NCBI GenBank assembly: GCA_951799405.1
Contig: OX637335.1
Coordinates: forward strand, 23,068,342-23,132,341
Direction of reading: 5' to 3'
DNA length: 64,000 nucleotides
From: Agapetus fuscipes
Lineage: Eukaryota; Arthropoda; Insecta; Trichoptera; Glossosomatidae
Shown: positions 20,171-30,844 of the stretch, piece after piece
Numbering within the stretch: the first letter of the stretch is position 1
How the letters are laid out: every line of letters starts with the position of its first letter
Position numbers and translations under genes: made by a program
The notes under the pieces: model-generated
Told to the model about the DNA's origin: nothing
The model's input: the letters and a program-made list of their open reading frames with translations, nothing else
Databases searched by the model: none

Positions 20171-20971
20171 GATTAAAGATTAATTATCTAACATTAAGGA
20201 ACCAAATGTTTCTGTAGAAAATGACCTAAAAATACTCCGTATTTTTCCCATTTACATATTTTTTGAGATAGAACATTTAAGACAATATATCAATTTAAAA
20301 GCACCTGTAGAATCTAAGGTCCACATACGTACATAACTGGTCACTTCTAGCTATTCCCGAAAGGCCAAAATTGGCGGGTGGAATCGATTCATTCTTACAG
20401 ATAAGGAGGCCAGTTTTCGACAGTAACTCTCGTTGTAGTGGGGTAAATGGTTTAGTCCACCCAAAATTTACTTACAAATGTGATAATCATATATTTACTT
20501 TGTAGCCCTTCATTTTTTAATAATTTACAAAAAATAAAATATATTGTACTTGGCTAAAATAGTTGCAAATAACATACGCCATCTACACATCATATTTCCA
20601 CAAACTACTAAATCAAACGCAAAATGTAGCATAGATCACTTTTTGATGGAATACTTCGAATGCCTAAGTGGGGTGATCCGAGTTTTCTCTATAAGTATTA
20701 TTATTTTCGGCATCTGCGCTTCTCGGAAAAAATGTAAACAAAATATTTTTTTGTCGAGAAAAGAACTTTTGAACTTTATATAGGTCAGTACAATCCACAG
20801 CGTACCTGCAGCCTCTGACCGCTCACACATCCATCTCGGTGTCAACGAATCGTGACATGATTTGCTTTGGAACCTGAGATGTCACAAATACTAATTTAAA
20901 CCGGATACTTTATAGTTTTTTTACTGGCTTTGTGGCTTTTTACTCGATTTTAAATAATAAAACACACATTT
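20171..20971. other. No gene seen
   Basis: AT-rich; a short SINE A-like scrap may lie at 20385-20420 (TTACAGATAAGGAGGCCAG). No convincing ORF. Confidence 0.45.
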
Positions 20972-21195
20972 CTTGAGTAATAGGTTGGTATGAGTCTGAC
21001 CACTCATACTGTAAAAAATGGTTCACTTTGCCAATTTTCAGGGAAGGTCGGCAAAAGTTGTAGGATGTATGTTTATTTGAGGTTTTGATTTTATTTTGTA
21101 AGTACACATGTAGCATTTGTATGCGCGAACTTACACGTATCTGTTTGTGGACAAATATATTATATGAATTTTAAATGTTATATCTTTGTAGTATC
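20972..21195 (+). repeat. R-family copy
   Basis: Begins TCTTGAGTAATAGGTTGGTA, with a deletion of the CACCCCTGT segment; ends in TATCTTTGTAGTATC. Confidence 0.8.
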
Positions 21196-21639
21196 TCAAA
21201 TTACAGACAGATTATTATTATAGATACACTCACAAATTCAATAAAAGTTGTCATATCCTTCTAAATGTTTAAAATTTACCATGTCCAATTTCTGATACAG
21301 TTACTTCATTTTTCTAATTAAATCAGCGTAATTGACCTGCCAATCTAAAACATTTTTTCTATGTGTTAATTGTGAATATCACTGTTACGCTTATATATTA
21401 TCATGCAGTAGAACTTCTCAAGAATTACTCAAAGATGCAGAAGTGCTAAAAAATTTCATGGCTGAAATGGAATCTTTTTGCATAAAGTCGCACTGAAATA
21501 AAGGTCCTACTGCATTCCCAGGAAAAAAACAAAAATCTGTATAATTTCTGAGTAATATTCCCAAAAATTGACAAATCCTGATTTATTAAAAGTTTCAACA
21601 GAAACATTGAAGTACTTTATTAAAAAAAAAAAACATGAA
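21196..21639. other. No gene seen
   Basis: AT-rich sequence with no ORF or repeat that I recognise. Confidence 0.4.
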
Positions 21640-21644
21640 AACAA

Positions 21645-21825
21645 AGCACTGTTTTATTCCAGTGATATTTTTACTTGTTAATTTAACAAATTATCATCTT
21701 GACTGGTTTCGGTGGCCTGGCGATGCGATGGCGAGATGACGAGGCCGGTTAAATTGATTATTTGTTAAATCAACAAATAAAAATATCAGAAGAATAAAAC
21801 AGTGTTTTATTTTCATTTGTCAAAC
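21645..21825. mobile_element. Foldback element (type 3) with ~50-bp arms
   Basis: CACTGTTTTATTCCAGTGAT near 21647 and AATAAAACAGTGTTTTATTT near 21800 mark the ends; TTTAACAAAT and ATTTGTTAAA are the inner inverted parts. Centre contains CGAAACC on the minus strand. Confidence 0.75.
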
Positions 21826-21882
21826 CCCTTTTTATTATCATTTTTTGCTCATTCCGTTGTTACCTTAACTTTTGTTTTCCAG

Positions 21883-22159
21883 GTATATGTCGCCATTGCT
21901 TGACATTTCAACATCCACATATTCATCTCACAGAACCAGATATCAGCTGTTTTCGGAAACAGCATTGTTTTCACAGATCATTGTTTTGTTGACGTGTTAT
22001 TGTTTACCCAACAAGTGCGTCACTTCTGCACATGTTGTTCCTCACCAGCAGTGTTGTTGTGAAGAGATGTTGCCTGTGTTACGTATAGGAGACAACACTT
22101 CGTCCTCCCAGTGCTTGTCCAGCTTATCTACCGATGAACTTCTACTCGATCTGAGCTAG
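21883..22159 (+). CDS. Candidate terminal exon, unrecognised protein
   Basis: A pyrimidine-rich tract ending TTTTGTTTTCCAG/G at 21882 resembles a splice acceptor. It is followed by about 92 open codons ending ...LSSLSTDELLLDLS and TAG at 22157-22159. AATAAA starts 3 nt after the stop (22163), which is close for a polyadenylation signal but could be chance. Base composition is less AT-rich than the neighbours. No family is recognised and no upstream exon was found. Chance ORF or gene remnant are equally possible. Confidence 0.22.
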
Positions 22160-22191
22160 GAATAAAACATAAAACACGTAATAATAATAAT

Positions 22192-22262
22192 AAATCGGAC
22201 AATTTCTTAAGCGCCGTACTGTGATCAATCACCTCAAGGGCGCTTTACACGTTGTTAAAACA
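22192..22262 (-). repeat. LINE/SINE 3' end with (ATT)n tail
   Basis: Minus strand reads GCGCCCTTGAGGTGATTGAT, then a small hairpin, GGCGC, and a short link to (ATT)n. The layout matches the L2-like LINE ends at 27840 and 41120. Confidence 0.5.
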
Positions 22263-22626
22263 GGAAATATAATTAACATTAACTTAAACTTATGTAGGTA
22301 CGCACAAAACAAATATTAAAATGGCAAATAAAAAAAAATTCAACAGAATATAAAATCAAAAGTACAATAAATTACACCAACGCTTGACGAAAACAAAAAA
22401 ATCAAATCAAATTATATCTACATCAATTTCAAAAAACCAAACAAAAATATAATTAAAGTAATTCCAAATTATACAGTCATAGTAGAGCTACTGTTCAGAA
22501 ATTTCATAAAATTTAGAAAAAAAGTTTGTCTTCAGGCCTCCCCTGAAACTGTCGTAGTCAGTTATTTACCGTAAACACGTAAATTTCCAGTTTTCATAAG
22601 GCACATTATTACAGCATATATAATTG
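22263..22626. other. No gene seen
   Basis: A-rich, low complexity. It may be the body of the truncated element that ends at 22192 on the minus strand. Confidence 0.4.
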
Positions 22627-23001
22627 CTTTGCATACGACGACCAAGCTCGTTAAAAGTCCGGTCGATAGCTCAGTTGGTAGAATACTTGCATTCCATGCC
22701 GAGAGTAAGGGTTCGATCCCCACCGAAGGTGTCAGAATTCCCCGTTTCGGTGTCTATTTTAAACCCAAAATAAATGCCGGCAAGGTTTACACAGTCTAAA
22801 GACTGAAAACCTTCTGAGAAGAGACTGAGAGAAAAAGACTGAGAGGGAGCTGGGAAAGCCCCACTTCAACTGAAAGTGGTTGGCGTGAGGTCGCTCTTCT
22901 TTACCCATAAAATAAATAGTTCCCGAATCACCACATGCGACCCCTTCAGGGATAATGCAGGCAAGAAGTTAAACTGTGTGTGTGGCTTAGTTGCGTTTAC
23001 A
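22627..23001 (+). mobile_element. Composite SINE B-A, B reduced to its 3' end
   Basis: CATACGACGACCAAGCTCGT and TAAAAG of B lead straight into TCCGGTCGATAGCTCAGTTG of A at 22657. A is complete to GGCTTAGTTGCG and has a GACTGAGAGAAAAAGACTGA short duplication inside. Confidence 0.85.
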
Positions 23002-23582
23002 TTTGCTCATGTGAAGTTACCTCTACGGAGGATAAGTCAAAGAAGCAGTAAGGTGACAACTTGTTGACTGCGTTTTTGCAATATGCGCGTCGAGCTGTAA
23101 AACGCCACATGCATAAATTCAACTTTAAAGTAGTGTCGATTGTAAGTAAACACGGGAAAAATTGTAACGTTTATGTTAACACATTGTTTATGTGAGCGCA
23201 TGAATAATGCAGCGGATATAACAGAATCGTTACCCACTTCAGGCACCCGTAGCGGATCGTTAGTCGTTAGTCGTTACACATGCTAACCAACAACTATTCG
23301 TAACGGACTGCCACGCTTATGACATTATTTTTTTTACCTTGCCAACAGGATTTTTTTCCATATCCCTGCATTATGTATGACAGCTTGCTTACAGGAGTAA
23401 CAGTGCAGGGAATCAATTAGGATCGTTTTTATAAAGTAAACAGCACCGCGTAGTAAAATCTGCGCATTCCACTTGCTGATAATGCATTTAAATTATTGAA
23501 CGCGTGTAAATAAAACGCACGAGTGTATTTTTTATTTAACTGTATTTGAATTACTCAATACTTTGATTTTTTAAATTAACAG
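23002..23582. other. No gene seen
   Basis: Mixed-composition DNA with a CGTTAGTCGTTAGTCGTTAC short repeat at 23257-23276; no ORF of note. Confidence 0.4.
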
Positions 23583-23822
23583 TCCTTGAGTTATAGGTTG
23601 GTATGAAGTTGACTACCTATACAGTAAAAAATGTTTCATTGTGACAATTTCAGCCCTGTTTCAGAGGAGGTCGGCAAAAGTTGCAGGGTTCATTTGAGAT
23701 TGGGTTTTTATGTTGTAAGTCCACATGCGGTTTATGTAAGCGCTAACTTATACATTTCTGCTTATAGGAATGTTGGTAATATGAATTGTAAATGTAATAT
23801 ATTATCTTTGCTCCTTAGATTA
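23583..23822 (+). repeat. R-family copy
   Basis: Begins CCTTGAGTTATAGGTTGGTA; short deletion of the AGGGCTTATG segment; ends CTTTGCTCCTTAGATT. Confidence 0.85.
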
Positions 23823-23902
23823 ATTTTTATCGATTATAATTCTGTCTTACATACTCGTATATCTAAGTAGTCTTTAAACTATATGTCAGATTTATATGGC
23901 CA

Positions 23903-24135
23903 GCTTGCTATAGAAAGCGCCAACTCTCAAATTAGACCCAGTTGCTGTAAGACTGGATGGACCTTTGGTGACCAGCCTTTGGTATAGCCTATAGGTGTAT
24001 GAATGTTCAACCCAGCGAAGAGCATAATTGAAAATCTGAACGGTATATTTTTTACGGTCCGCCGGTATTCGAACCCGCGACCTCCCATTTACGGTTCTGA
24101 ATCGCTTAACACTAGAGCACAGACTGGTCAAAGCT
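23903..24135 (-). mobile_element. SINE B, 3' tail missing
   Basis: Minus strand: tRNA-like head ACCAGTCTGTGCTCTAGTGT, B box GTTCGAATACC, body to GCGCTTTCTATAGC. No 5S head. Confidence 0.8.
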
Positions 24136-24369
24136 ATTTTTCAATTTTATCTTACTGAGAAATCCACAGTTTGATTCGCCTTATTCGTTCATCAAGCTGG
24201 AGTTCTTTTTTACATTCTTTCTCATCAAACATCTACTTCTCTTCCAGTTTCCTCTCTGTTTTGACAGATATCAAAACCATTTTCGATTTTAATATCTCTG
24301 TAATATTTTAATATCGGATAAAGATAAACTATTTATTTTGGTTGGTTGGTGCATTAACACTGTGAAAAT

Positions 24370-24597
24370 TCATCTTATCTTTAGTTATTCAAACACTGTT
24401 TTATTTTCACTCTTTATTATTTAATTATTTGGACACAAACGTTTTCGACTACACAGTAATCATCATCAGGTAATAAAAGCTATTTTATTACCTGATGATG
24501 ATTACTGTGTAGTCGAAAACGTTTGTGTCCAAATAATTAAATAATAAAGAGTGAAAATAAATCAGTGTTTGAAAAACTAAAGATAAACTAAGTATTT
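24370..24597. mobile_element. Near-perfect ~225-bp palindrome (foldback type 3)
   Basis: Centre near 24481 (AAAAGCTATTTT). Arms read TTATTACCTGATGATGATTA, CTGTGTAGTCGAAAACGTTT and GTGTCCAAATAATTAAATAA outward on either strand, then ATAAAGAGTGAAAATAAA and a CAGTGTTTGA end. Arm mismatch is very low over more than 100 bp. CTGATGA - stem - GAAA occurs on both strands. Confidence 0.92.
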
Positions 24598-24888
24598 TGA
24601 AACCTATTTGTTTCCTAGCAATGTACACAGTTATGTATGTGTGTTTTGGGCCTGAACTCCCCTTGTGGAGCCAGGTGCGGTGTTTGGTCGGCAGCCATAG
24701 CAAGCAGGCGTAGCAGCCACGGCCCAAATACAACATGCATGGCGGGGCTTGAATTAGACAACTGATAACAGATCGTAGTTCATTATGTATACCGCTACAT
24801 TCGGGATATTTCTTACATAAATTTCAGCAGGGCTATCAGAAACCATTGGTAAAATTATTGCATTGAAAAAAAACTTTTAAAATACCTA

Positions 24889-25080
24889 GGGTGGAAGTCT
24901 CAATGAGCGTCTCGAGCTCAAATCGAGCTAGATCTTACCGTATATATTTGAAGTTAGAATGGAATGAAAAAATGTAGGAGTATCGATCAGCTGTTCAGGC
25001 ACTGCCATGTTTATTCCGTCCTATCTTCAAATATGTACGGTATCGGTACCTATCGACGGTCGTCGAGACTTCCACCCCAG
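24889..25080. mobile_element. MITE with GGGTGGAAGTCTC ends
   Basis: GGGTGGAAGTCTC at 24889 is mirrored by GAGACTTCCACCC at 25065-25077. Inner parts AGATCTTACCGTATATATTT and CTTCAAATATGTACGGTA also pair. GATCAGCTGTTCA lies in the middle, shared with 25318-25425. Confidence 0.8.
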
Positions 25081-25317
25081 CTTGCTTTGTGCATTGGACA
25101 CTACGAGTAGGTATGTAATTACGGAACTTTATGGGAACAAATTTCGTGGCGGCAAATACTTATATAATAATAAAATACTCTTTACATAAACCTGATATTG
25201 ATCTTTTCTTATTCTTCTTCTTTTTTCATCTAGTATCTCTTATTGTTGACCTATTTTCATTTGTATTTTGACCTTCATATATTTTCTGCTTCATGAAGGA
25301 CTTTTCAATTCTTCCCT

Positions 25318-25425
25318 GGCGTGGAAGTCTCGACGGCCGTCGGTAGATCTTACCGTACCTATTTTATATGGAACAACGATCAGCTGTTCAGGGTAAGATC
25401 TTCCGACAGACTTCCATCCCTGCGC
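25318..25425. mobile_element. MITE, short relative of 24889-25080
   Basis: GTGGAAGTCTCGACGGCCGT then AGATCTTACCGTA; middle GATCAGCTGTTCA; inverted end TAAGATCTTCCGAC...AGACTTCCA. Internal deletion derivative. Confidence 0.75.
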
Positions 25426-26159
25426 CCTGTTCCAAGGAACACTCGTCCCCTCCTTTTCTAAGAAATAAAATACATCATCAACCCATATTTCTCAAGTTTT
25501 CTTACTACACTTTTTGTCTTTCCATGGCCTCCACTCTAACGATAAAGCCTTCCCTAAAAAGTGTTTTTGTAAGTCTAAATCACACTTTTCCATTTCAGAC
25601 TATTTCCAAGATTGAATATTTCGGACAGCTTTCTGCTAACATCAACAATTCTGTAAAAATCGTCAGCCCTGCACTCAGATATGACAATTTAAATCTAACG
25701 GTTCGCCGTTAAATAAATTGGAGCACTCTGCCTCCAGTTTTCGACATTATATTTAAAACATCAGTCACTCAAAAAAAAAAAGAAACGGGACACGTGTTGG
25801 TACAGTTATCTCAGAGGTCAACAGCAATCTGAATAATCAGCCAAGCACAGATGCATCTGGTTGCCACCAGTCAGGCGGCGGGAAAATGTTTGGTCCAGTT
25901 ATAGAAGGACTTATTATACATGGCAGAAAAGGGGGGCAGTTGAGCAATGCGATCACTTTTGTAACATTAAATTAATGGGCCAGTTTTATACTTTTGTGAC
26001 CCGCAAACGAAAATAGCAAACTTGAATTTCAATTGTGTCTAATTGATAAGCTACGCATTGCTGAAATATCTGAAATGCTTCGAATTATCGATTCTATTCG
26101 GAAAAAATCATTTTACATTTATTGTCGATCTATGGATAAATATCTGGGTAGCACACTAA
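25426..26159. other. No gene seen
   Basis: The 114-codon frame at 25368-25712 starts inside a MITE and has no domain, so it was not called. Confidence 0.45.
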
Positions 26160-26421
26160 CTTTTTAAAAAAAATAGATTTGTGAAGAGCAATGCAATTCA
26201 CCAACCTATTTTGCCTGACCAGAAATAGGTATTAATATTATCAATTAATAATTTATTGTCGTTTATTTTAATTAATTAACAATTACCCAATAACATCTGT
26301 TGAATCAGGTTCAAAGTTATGGTCAAATGACCCAGGCGGGGATCGAACCAACGTTATTCTATTCCAAATACGCTAGAAACATCAGCCCGCTTGGCCCCCT
26401 CGGCCATAACACCGACATACA
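26160..26421 (-). mobile_element. SINE C, full length (tRNA-derived)
   Basis: Minus strand: start TGTCGGTGTTATGGCCGAGG, A-box region GGCCGAGGGGGCCAAG, long variable-arm-like spacer, B box GGTTCGATCCCC, AT-rich palindromic middle, end GAATTGCATTGCTCTTCACA and A-rich tail. Looks related to a long-variable-arm (Ser/Leu class) tRNA. Confidence 0.88.
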
Positions 26422-26489
26422 ATAACAAATCCACTCAGGATATACATAAAAAAGAGGATAACGCTAGAAAGGAAAGCATTCATGAAAAA

Positions 26490-26592
26490 AAACCTTTTCA
26501 CAAATGCTCATTTAAAACCTTTTCACAAATGCTGATTTGAAAACCTTCTCACAAAGGCTGATTTGAAAACCTTTTCACAAGAGCTCATTTAA
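26490..26592. repeat. Minisatellite, 25-26-bp unit x 4
   Basis: AAACCTTTTCACAAATGCTG plus ATTTGA repeated four times with small changes. Confidence 0.88.
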
Positions 26593-26624
26593 AAATGAAA
26601 ACAAAAAAAGGGATTAATGAAAGC

Positions 26625-27035
26625 TTTTGTTCTGATCATTTCGTTGTATGGATGTAAAATCTAAACCATTCAGAAATATGAAAAAGACCGCCTGGAGGCA
26701 TTCCAGATGTGGATTCGGAGAAAAATGTCCAATACATCGTGGATCGAATAGAAGTCCAACGAAGAGATGTTGCGGGACGTAGAACAGAGCATATTAGTCA
26801 CATTTTGAAGAGGAAAGCCAAGCTAGTAGGGCACTCGATTAGCAACAACTTTCTTAACAACATTTTCCAAGGCAAAATCTTGGGAAGACGAACAAGAGGT
26901 CGCCCAAGAAATTCATACTTCAAGGATGTAAAGCGGCTCATGGATGTCTCCTTCTATTCGCATCTCAAGAGGATGGCAACAGACAGAGACAAGTGGCTGA
27001 CACAACAAGGCGCTGCCTTTAGAAGATGATGATGA
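26625..27035 (+). mobile_element. RTE-like LINE C-terminal fragment
   Basis: Reads ...DRLEAFQMWIRRKMSNTSWI and, after a frame break, GKILGRRTRGRPRNSYFKD and RMATDRDKWLTQQGAAFRR. This is the C-terminal pattern of RTE-type ORF2. An open 106-codon frame at 26709-27029 is the tail only. Ends in a short GATGATGAT run. Confidence 0.8.
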
Positions 27036-27127
27036 TTTAGATAAATAGACCCTAGAAGACTAATTCAAGGAGCTTGCGATGATGACTAATGATTATTGAG
27101 GTCTACAAGTGAATTAACATAGACAAG

Positions 27128-27245
27128 ATCGTGCCGTCACCCAGCCGGGTAGTTAACGCATACAAATACTTTTTTATTTGTCAGAACCATACAAGACTGA
27201 CGTTTTCTCGCCGAGGAACAAATTTCAAATTCAAAAATGTTCGGA
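27128..27245 (+). repeat. Dispersed repeat E
   Basis: GTGCCGTCACCCAGCCGGGT at one end, TTCAAATTCAAAAATGTTCG at the other. Related pieces at 7291 and 15050. Confidence 0.6.
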
Positions 27246-27640
27246 CCTCATTCAAATGACTAAATAGTATTTTAATATATCTACCAGACGGGCAAAATTT
27301 TCTGCTCAATTTGGAATTCAGCACCGAAATCGAATAAAACATCTATCATTATACTCCGTTAAATAATGTAAGTTGGTGGGATGACATTGATTTGTGGCTT
27401 TGTGTATCTCCTCCTGTGTGTGGAACAAGGAAGTCGTTTACGTAACATTTCCGCAGTTATCGAAAAATGGTAAAACCGTTCCTGACGCAACATTATCAGT
27501 TTTTACTGATTTGATTTGTGCGTCAACCTTCTGATGAAAGGTCACTGGGTATTTGTTATTTATTTACATAATCGCTGAAGTCGAATAATGATTATCTTCA
27601 AAATTTGAAGTAAAATGATCGATACAGAGATTAGTGTCAT
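27246..27640. other. No gene seen
   Basis: Moderately AT-rich; no ORF or known repeat recognised. Confidence 0.4.
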
Positions 27641-27649
27641 TCCCTGACT

Positions 27650-27872
27650 CATAGCAAACACATCAAACTTTGCAGACAGAAGCTTTGCGGTGGCCGGGCC
27701 GGTGGCCTGGAACAATTTACCCATCGGTGTTCGCGCGAACCAGCCTACCACCACCTTCAGAAAGGAACTGAAGACACTACTTTTCTCGAGAAGCCATGGC
27801 GCCCTTGAGATGGTCCTGGACCATTAAATGGCGCCACAGGAAAGAAATCATCCATCATCATCATCATCATCA
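27650..27872 (+). mobile_element. CR1/L2-like LINE 3' end with (ATC)n tail
   Basis: An open frame of about 57 codons (27651-27827) reads RSFAVAGPVAWNNLP, then KTLLFSRSHGALEMVLDH and stop, the typical ORF2 C-terminus. The 3' UTR is only about 45 nt: GGCGCC repeats around a TGGTCC/GGACCA hairpin, then AAATCATCC and (ATC)n. Same family as 3260-3520 and 41088-41262. Confidence 0.85.
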
Positions 27873-28110
27873 TCATAGGCTGGTATGAGGCTGACTACCT
27901 ATACTGTAAAAAATGGTTCACTTTACCAATGCCACCCCTGTTCCAGGGAAAATCGGCAAAAGTTGCGGGGTTTATTTTCATTTGAGTCTTGGATTTTAAT
28001 TTGTAAGTACACATTTAGCATTTATAAGCGCGAACTTACACGCGTTTGTTTATGAGCAAGCATTTGATATGAGCTTTGAATGTGTATATATCCTTGCAAC
28101 TTAGATTATA
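27873..28110 (+). repeat. R-family copy
   Basis: Begins ATAGGCTGGTATGAGGCTGA directly after the LINE (ATC)n tail; ends TTGCAACTTAGATTATAGAT. Confidence 0.85.
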
Positions 28111-28202
28111 GATGGATGGAAAGATTTTTTTATTTGTAAATGTCCATTTTACGTGGAAATGAAAGTGTATCTACTTGCACCACCAATCAAGTATTCCGGG
28201 TT

Positions 28203-28250
28203 CAGCGGTGCAATTCTCGATAGCCGTCGGAAGATCTTACCGTATCTTTT
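28203..28250. repeat. MITE end fragment (24889 family)
   Basis: ATTCTCGATAGCCGTCGGAA and GATCTTACCGTAT match the MITE end. Confidence 0.55.
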
Positions 28251-28257
28251 GACTTTA

Positions 28258-28352
28258 CTTAAAAATAAATAGGTTCCACTCGCAACATGCAAAACCCTTC
28301 GGGGATGACGCGGCAAAAAGTTACTTTATATGAGTAGCTTAGTTGCGTTTTA
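28258..28352 (+). repeat. SINE A 3' fragment
   Basis: AAAAATAAATAGGTTCCACT to AGCTTAGTTGCG; head missing. Confidence 0.75.
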
Positions 28353-28687
28353 CCGACGTGATTAATGAATAGACACATCCCAGAAATATAAAAGACAACA
28401 AAAAGAGGTCATGAAAAGTAGGTTAAATGAAAACATTTAATTTCCATTAAATATTTTTAAAAACTAGAGCAGTAAAAGTAGAATAAGAGTATGTACAAAA
28501 TATATGCAGATTTTATTGAGTTCCAAATCAGATTCCTGATATTGAATAATAACTATTTTGGAGGGAGCACACAACCTTTTTTGAAAAATACTATTTAAAC
28601 CAAATAAAACTCATTTGTTCTTTCTTAGTGGTGTGACAACAATTGTCGTTTTACTTGTTGCATCACAGGCGTATAGACCTTAAATTA

Positions 28688-29108
28688 CTTTTATAATCTA
28701 AGTTGCAATCTCAAAGCCGCGCTTACAAATTCTGCTAAAATCCAAACCTCGAATGAGCACAAGTCCTTCAACTTTTGCAAAAAAAAATTGTCGGTGTTAT
28801 GGCCGAGGGGACCAAGTGGGCTGATCTTTCTAGCGTATTTGGAATAGAATAACGTTTGTTCGATCCCCACCTGGATCATTTGGCCATAACTTTGACCCTG
28901 ATTCAACAGATGTCATCGGGTAATTATTAATTAATAATTCATTCAATAAACAATAATGAATTATTAATTGATGATATTAATACCTGTTTCTGGCCAGGCA
29001 GAATAGGTTCGTGAATTGCATTCCTCTTCATCAATCTATTTAAAAAAAAGGCGCACCACTTTTTACAGTATGGGTGGTCAGCCTCATACCAACCTTTATG
29101 TCAACTTC
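28688..29108 (-). repeat. R-family copy split by SINE C
   Basis: The tail half lies at 28688-28780 (with an internal deletion) and the 5' part at 29055-29108 (TTTTTACAGTATGGGTGGTC to TACCAACC). SINE C sits between. About 45 bp of the R middle are lost at the junction. Confidence 0.75.
28790..29050 (+). mobile_element. SINE C, full length, nested in R
   Basis: Starts TGTCGGTGTTATGGCCGAGG, B box GTTCGATCCCC, ends GTGAATTGCATTCCTCTTCA and A-rich tail. The middle AATTATTAATTAATAATTCA is self-complementary. Confidence 0.88.
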
Positions 29109-29530
29109 ATTACGTATAATGTATATTCATCGACGAGTTTTGGTCCAGGAAGAAGTCTTCTAAACGGGTAGTTTTGTTTTTTTTTTGGAAGAACTCATAG
29201 TCATATCCTGGAGATACATTCAGCCTCCACATCTATGTAAAATGAAAATAATCCCTGCCTGCTTTCCACAAATTTACTTTTGTTGTTGTTTTCAAAAGAG
29301 TTCAATTTCATGAAAAAACAATAAAAATGCAAAGCACTATAATATGACTATTTTTGTTATAAATAACTGTGCTGAAATATTTAAAATAATTAAATTCAGT
29401 TTGATATGTGACAATGCTGATAATAAATATCTAGAAAGTGACAATAATTGGAAATGTGGTGAATTTTCCATACAAATGAAAAATACGATTCTACCTCATA
29501 TACAGCCCTTAGGGTGGCTACAATCTATCT
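29109..29530. other. No gene seen
   Basis: AT-rich with a T-rich patch; no recognised repeat. Confidence 0.4.
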
Positions 29531-29534
29531 ATCT

Positions 29535-29765
29535 GTAATCAAAGTTGCAAAGATATATTAACATTTAAAGCTCAATCATATCAAATGCATGCCCACAAAC
29601 AAACTCGTGTAGTTCTCGCTTAAAAATGCTGAATGTGTACTTACAAAATAAAATCCAAACTTCGAATGATCATAAACCCTACAACTTTTGCCGACCTTCC
29701 TTGACATAGGGGTGACATTGGCAAAGTAACCCATTTTTTACAATATGGGTTATGGTTGGTCAGCA
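29535..29765 (-). repeat. R-family copy
   Basis: From TAATCAAAGTTGCAAAGATA to ATATGGGTTATGGTTGGTCAG; the terminal CTTGAC end is missing. Confidence 0.8.
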
Positions 29766-30395
29766 GTGCCACTAAACGATGCTATAAAAAAATTCAATTA
29801 ATATTATTATTATAGAATATAGATGCAAACCAATCGTACAGCCAAAAAAAACATAATTTAACGAACATGATTTCAGGAAAAATATATAGTTGACGACAAA
29901 TGTAATCTATTTTGCCAAAAATATCTAGTTCATTATTGTGGCTACTCCATCAGCAAAAATAACATTAAAAAAACAGATTTCTACTGCTGGAATAATCAAG
30001 TCCACTTTTCTGATTTCATACATTTTGTATAAGTTTTGTAATTCCGTGTTATTTTATTCATCTGATATCGCTTTCTATGTAAATGCGAGTATGTGAATTT
30101 ATGTAACCGAGCTCGGCGCAGAGGACTAACGTGCCAACTCCCAAATTCCACTGTGCCACGTGGAGCTGTACGTGATGCTTCACAAATACACGTAGCTTCT
30201 CATATTTTTACACATTGGCAAGGCTTTTAGTTTTATATTCAATGTAATTAAGTGCTCTACCAATATATTACCATTCGGTTATCCCAAATCTTCAGATTAC
30301 AGAAATCCTAACAAATTTAGGTAAAGCTTATTTTAATTATCAAGCAAAATATCCAAGCCATCAATATTTTCATTTGATATATTTTGTATGGTTTG
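29766..30395. other. No gene seen
   Basis: AT-rich intergenic DNA; nothing recognised. Confidence 0.4.
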
Positions 30396-30540
30396 TGTAT
30401 TAACACTGTGACAATTCTTATCTGAGGTTGTACCTGAAGATGATCGAGAGATTGAAAACGTTCGTGTGTATATATTAAATGAAATTAATAAATCGAGTGA
30501 TAATAAAATAGTGTTTTATTAGAATTGTTTTGGTTCTACA
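30396..30540 (+). repeat. Foldback type 3 half with CTGAAGATG-stem-GAAA pattern
   Basis: GTGTATTAACACTGTGACAA leads to ACCTGAAGATGATCGAGAGA and TTGAAAACG, with a GAUC/GAUU stem. It then runs to AATAAAATAGTGTTTTATT. It resembles one arm of the palindrome at 24370. Confidence 0.55.
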
Positions 30541-30844
30541 ACATTTATTAAAAAATTTCATCAGTATTCCGCATTAAACACAGCATACAGTTGTAGGTGA
30601 GAGAAAAACTATAAAATTTCAGTTCAAAAATCACGTAATATGATTTTCCTGAAAAAATAATTGTACTCACAAACTAAAGTACTTGCGGATAAAATTGTAA
30701 CAAGGATCTTTGATTCCTATATATTTTTTCATCGTATATATTTAAAAATTCACACATAAACACATCGTTTTGAAACTCTCATAAAATGGATTTAAAACAA
30801 AAGGCGCTTTTCTAATTTTATTAATAAAGATATGTTTCAGGCTT

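Noticed and set aside
25368..25712. 114-codon gene
   Set aside because: Starts inside a MITE; composition and content look random.
26709..27029. Independent 106-codon gene
   Set aside because: It is the C-terminal tail of an RTE-like LINE.
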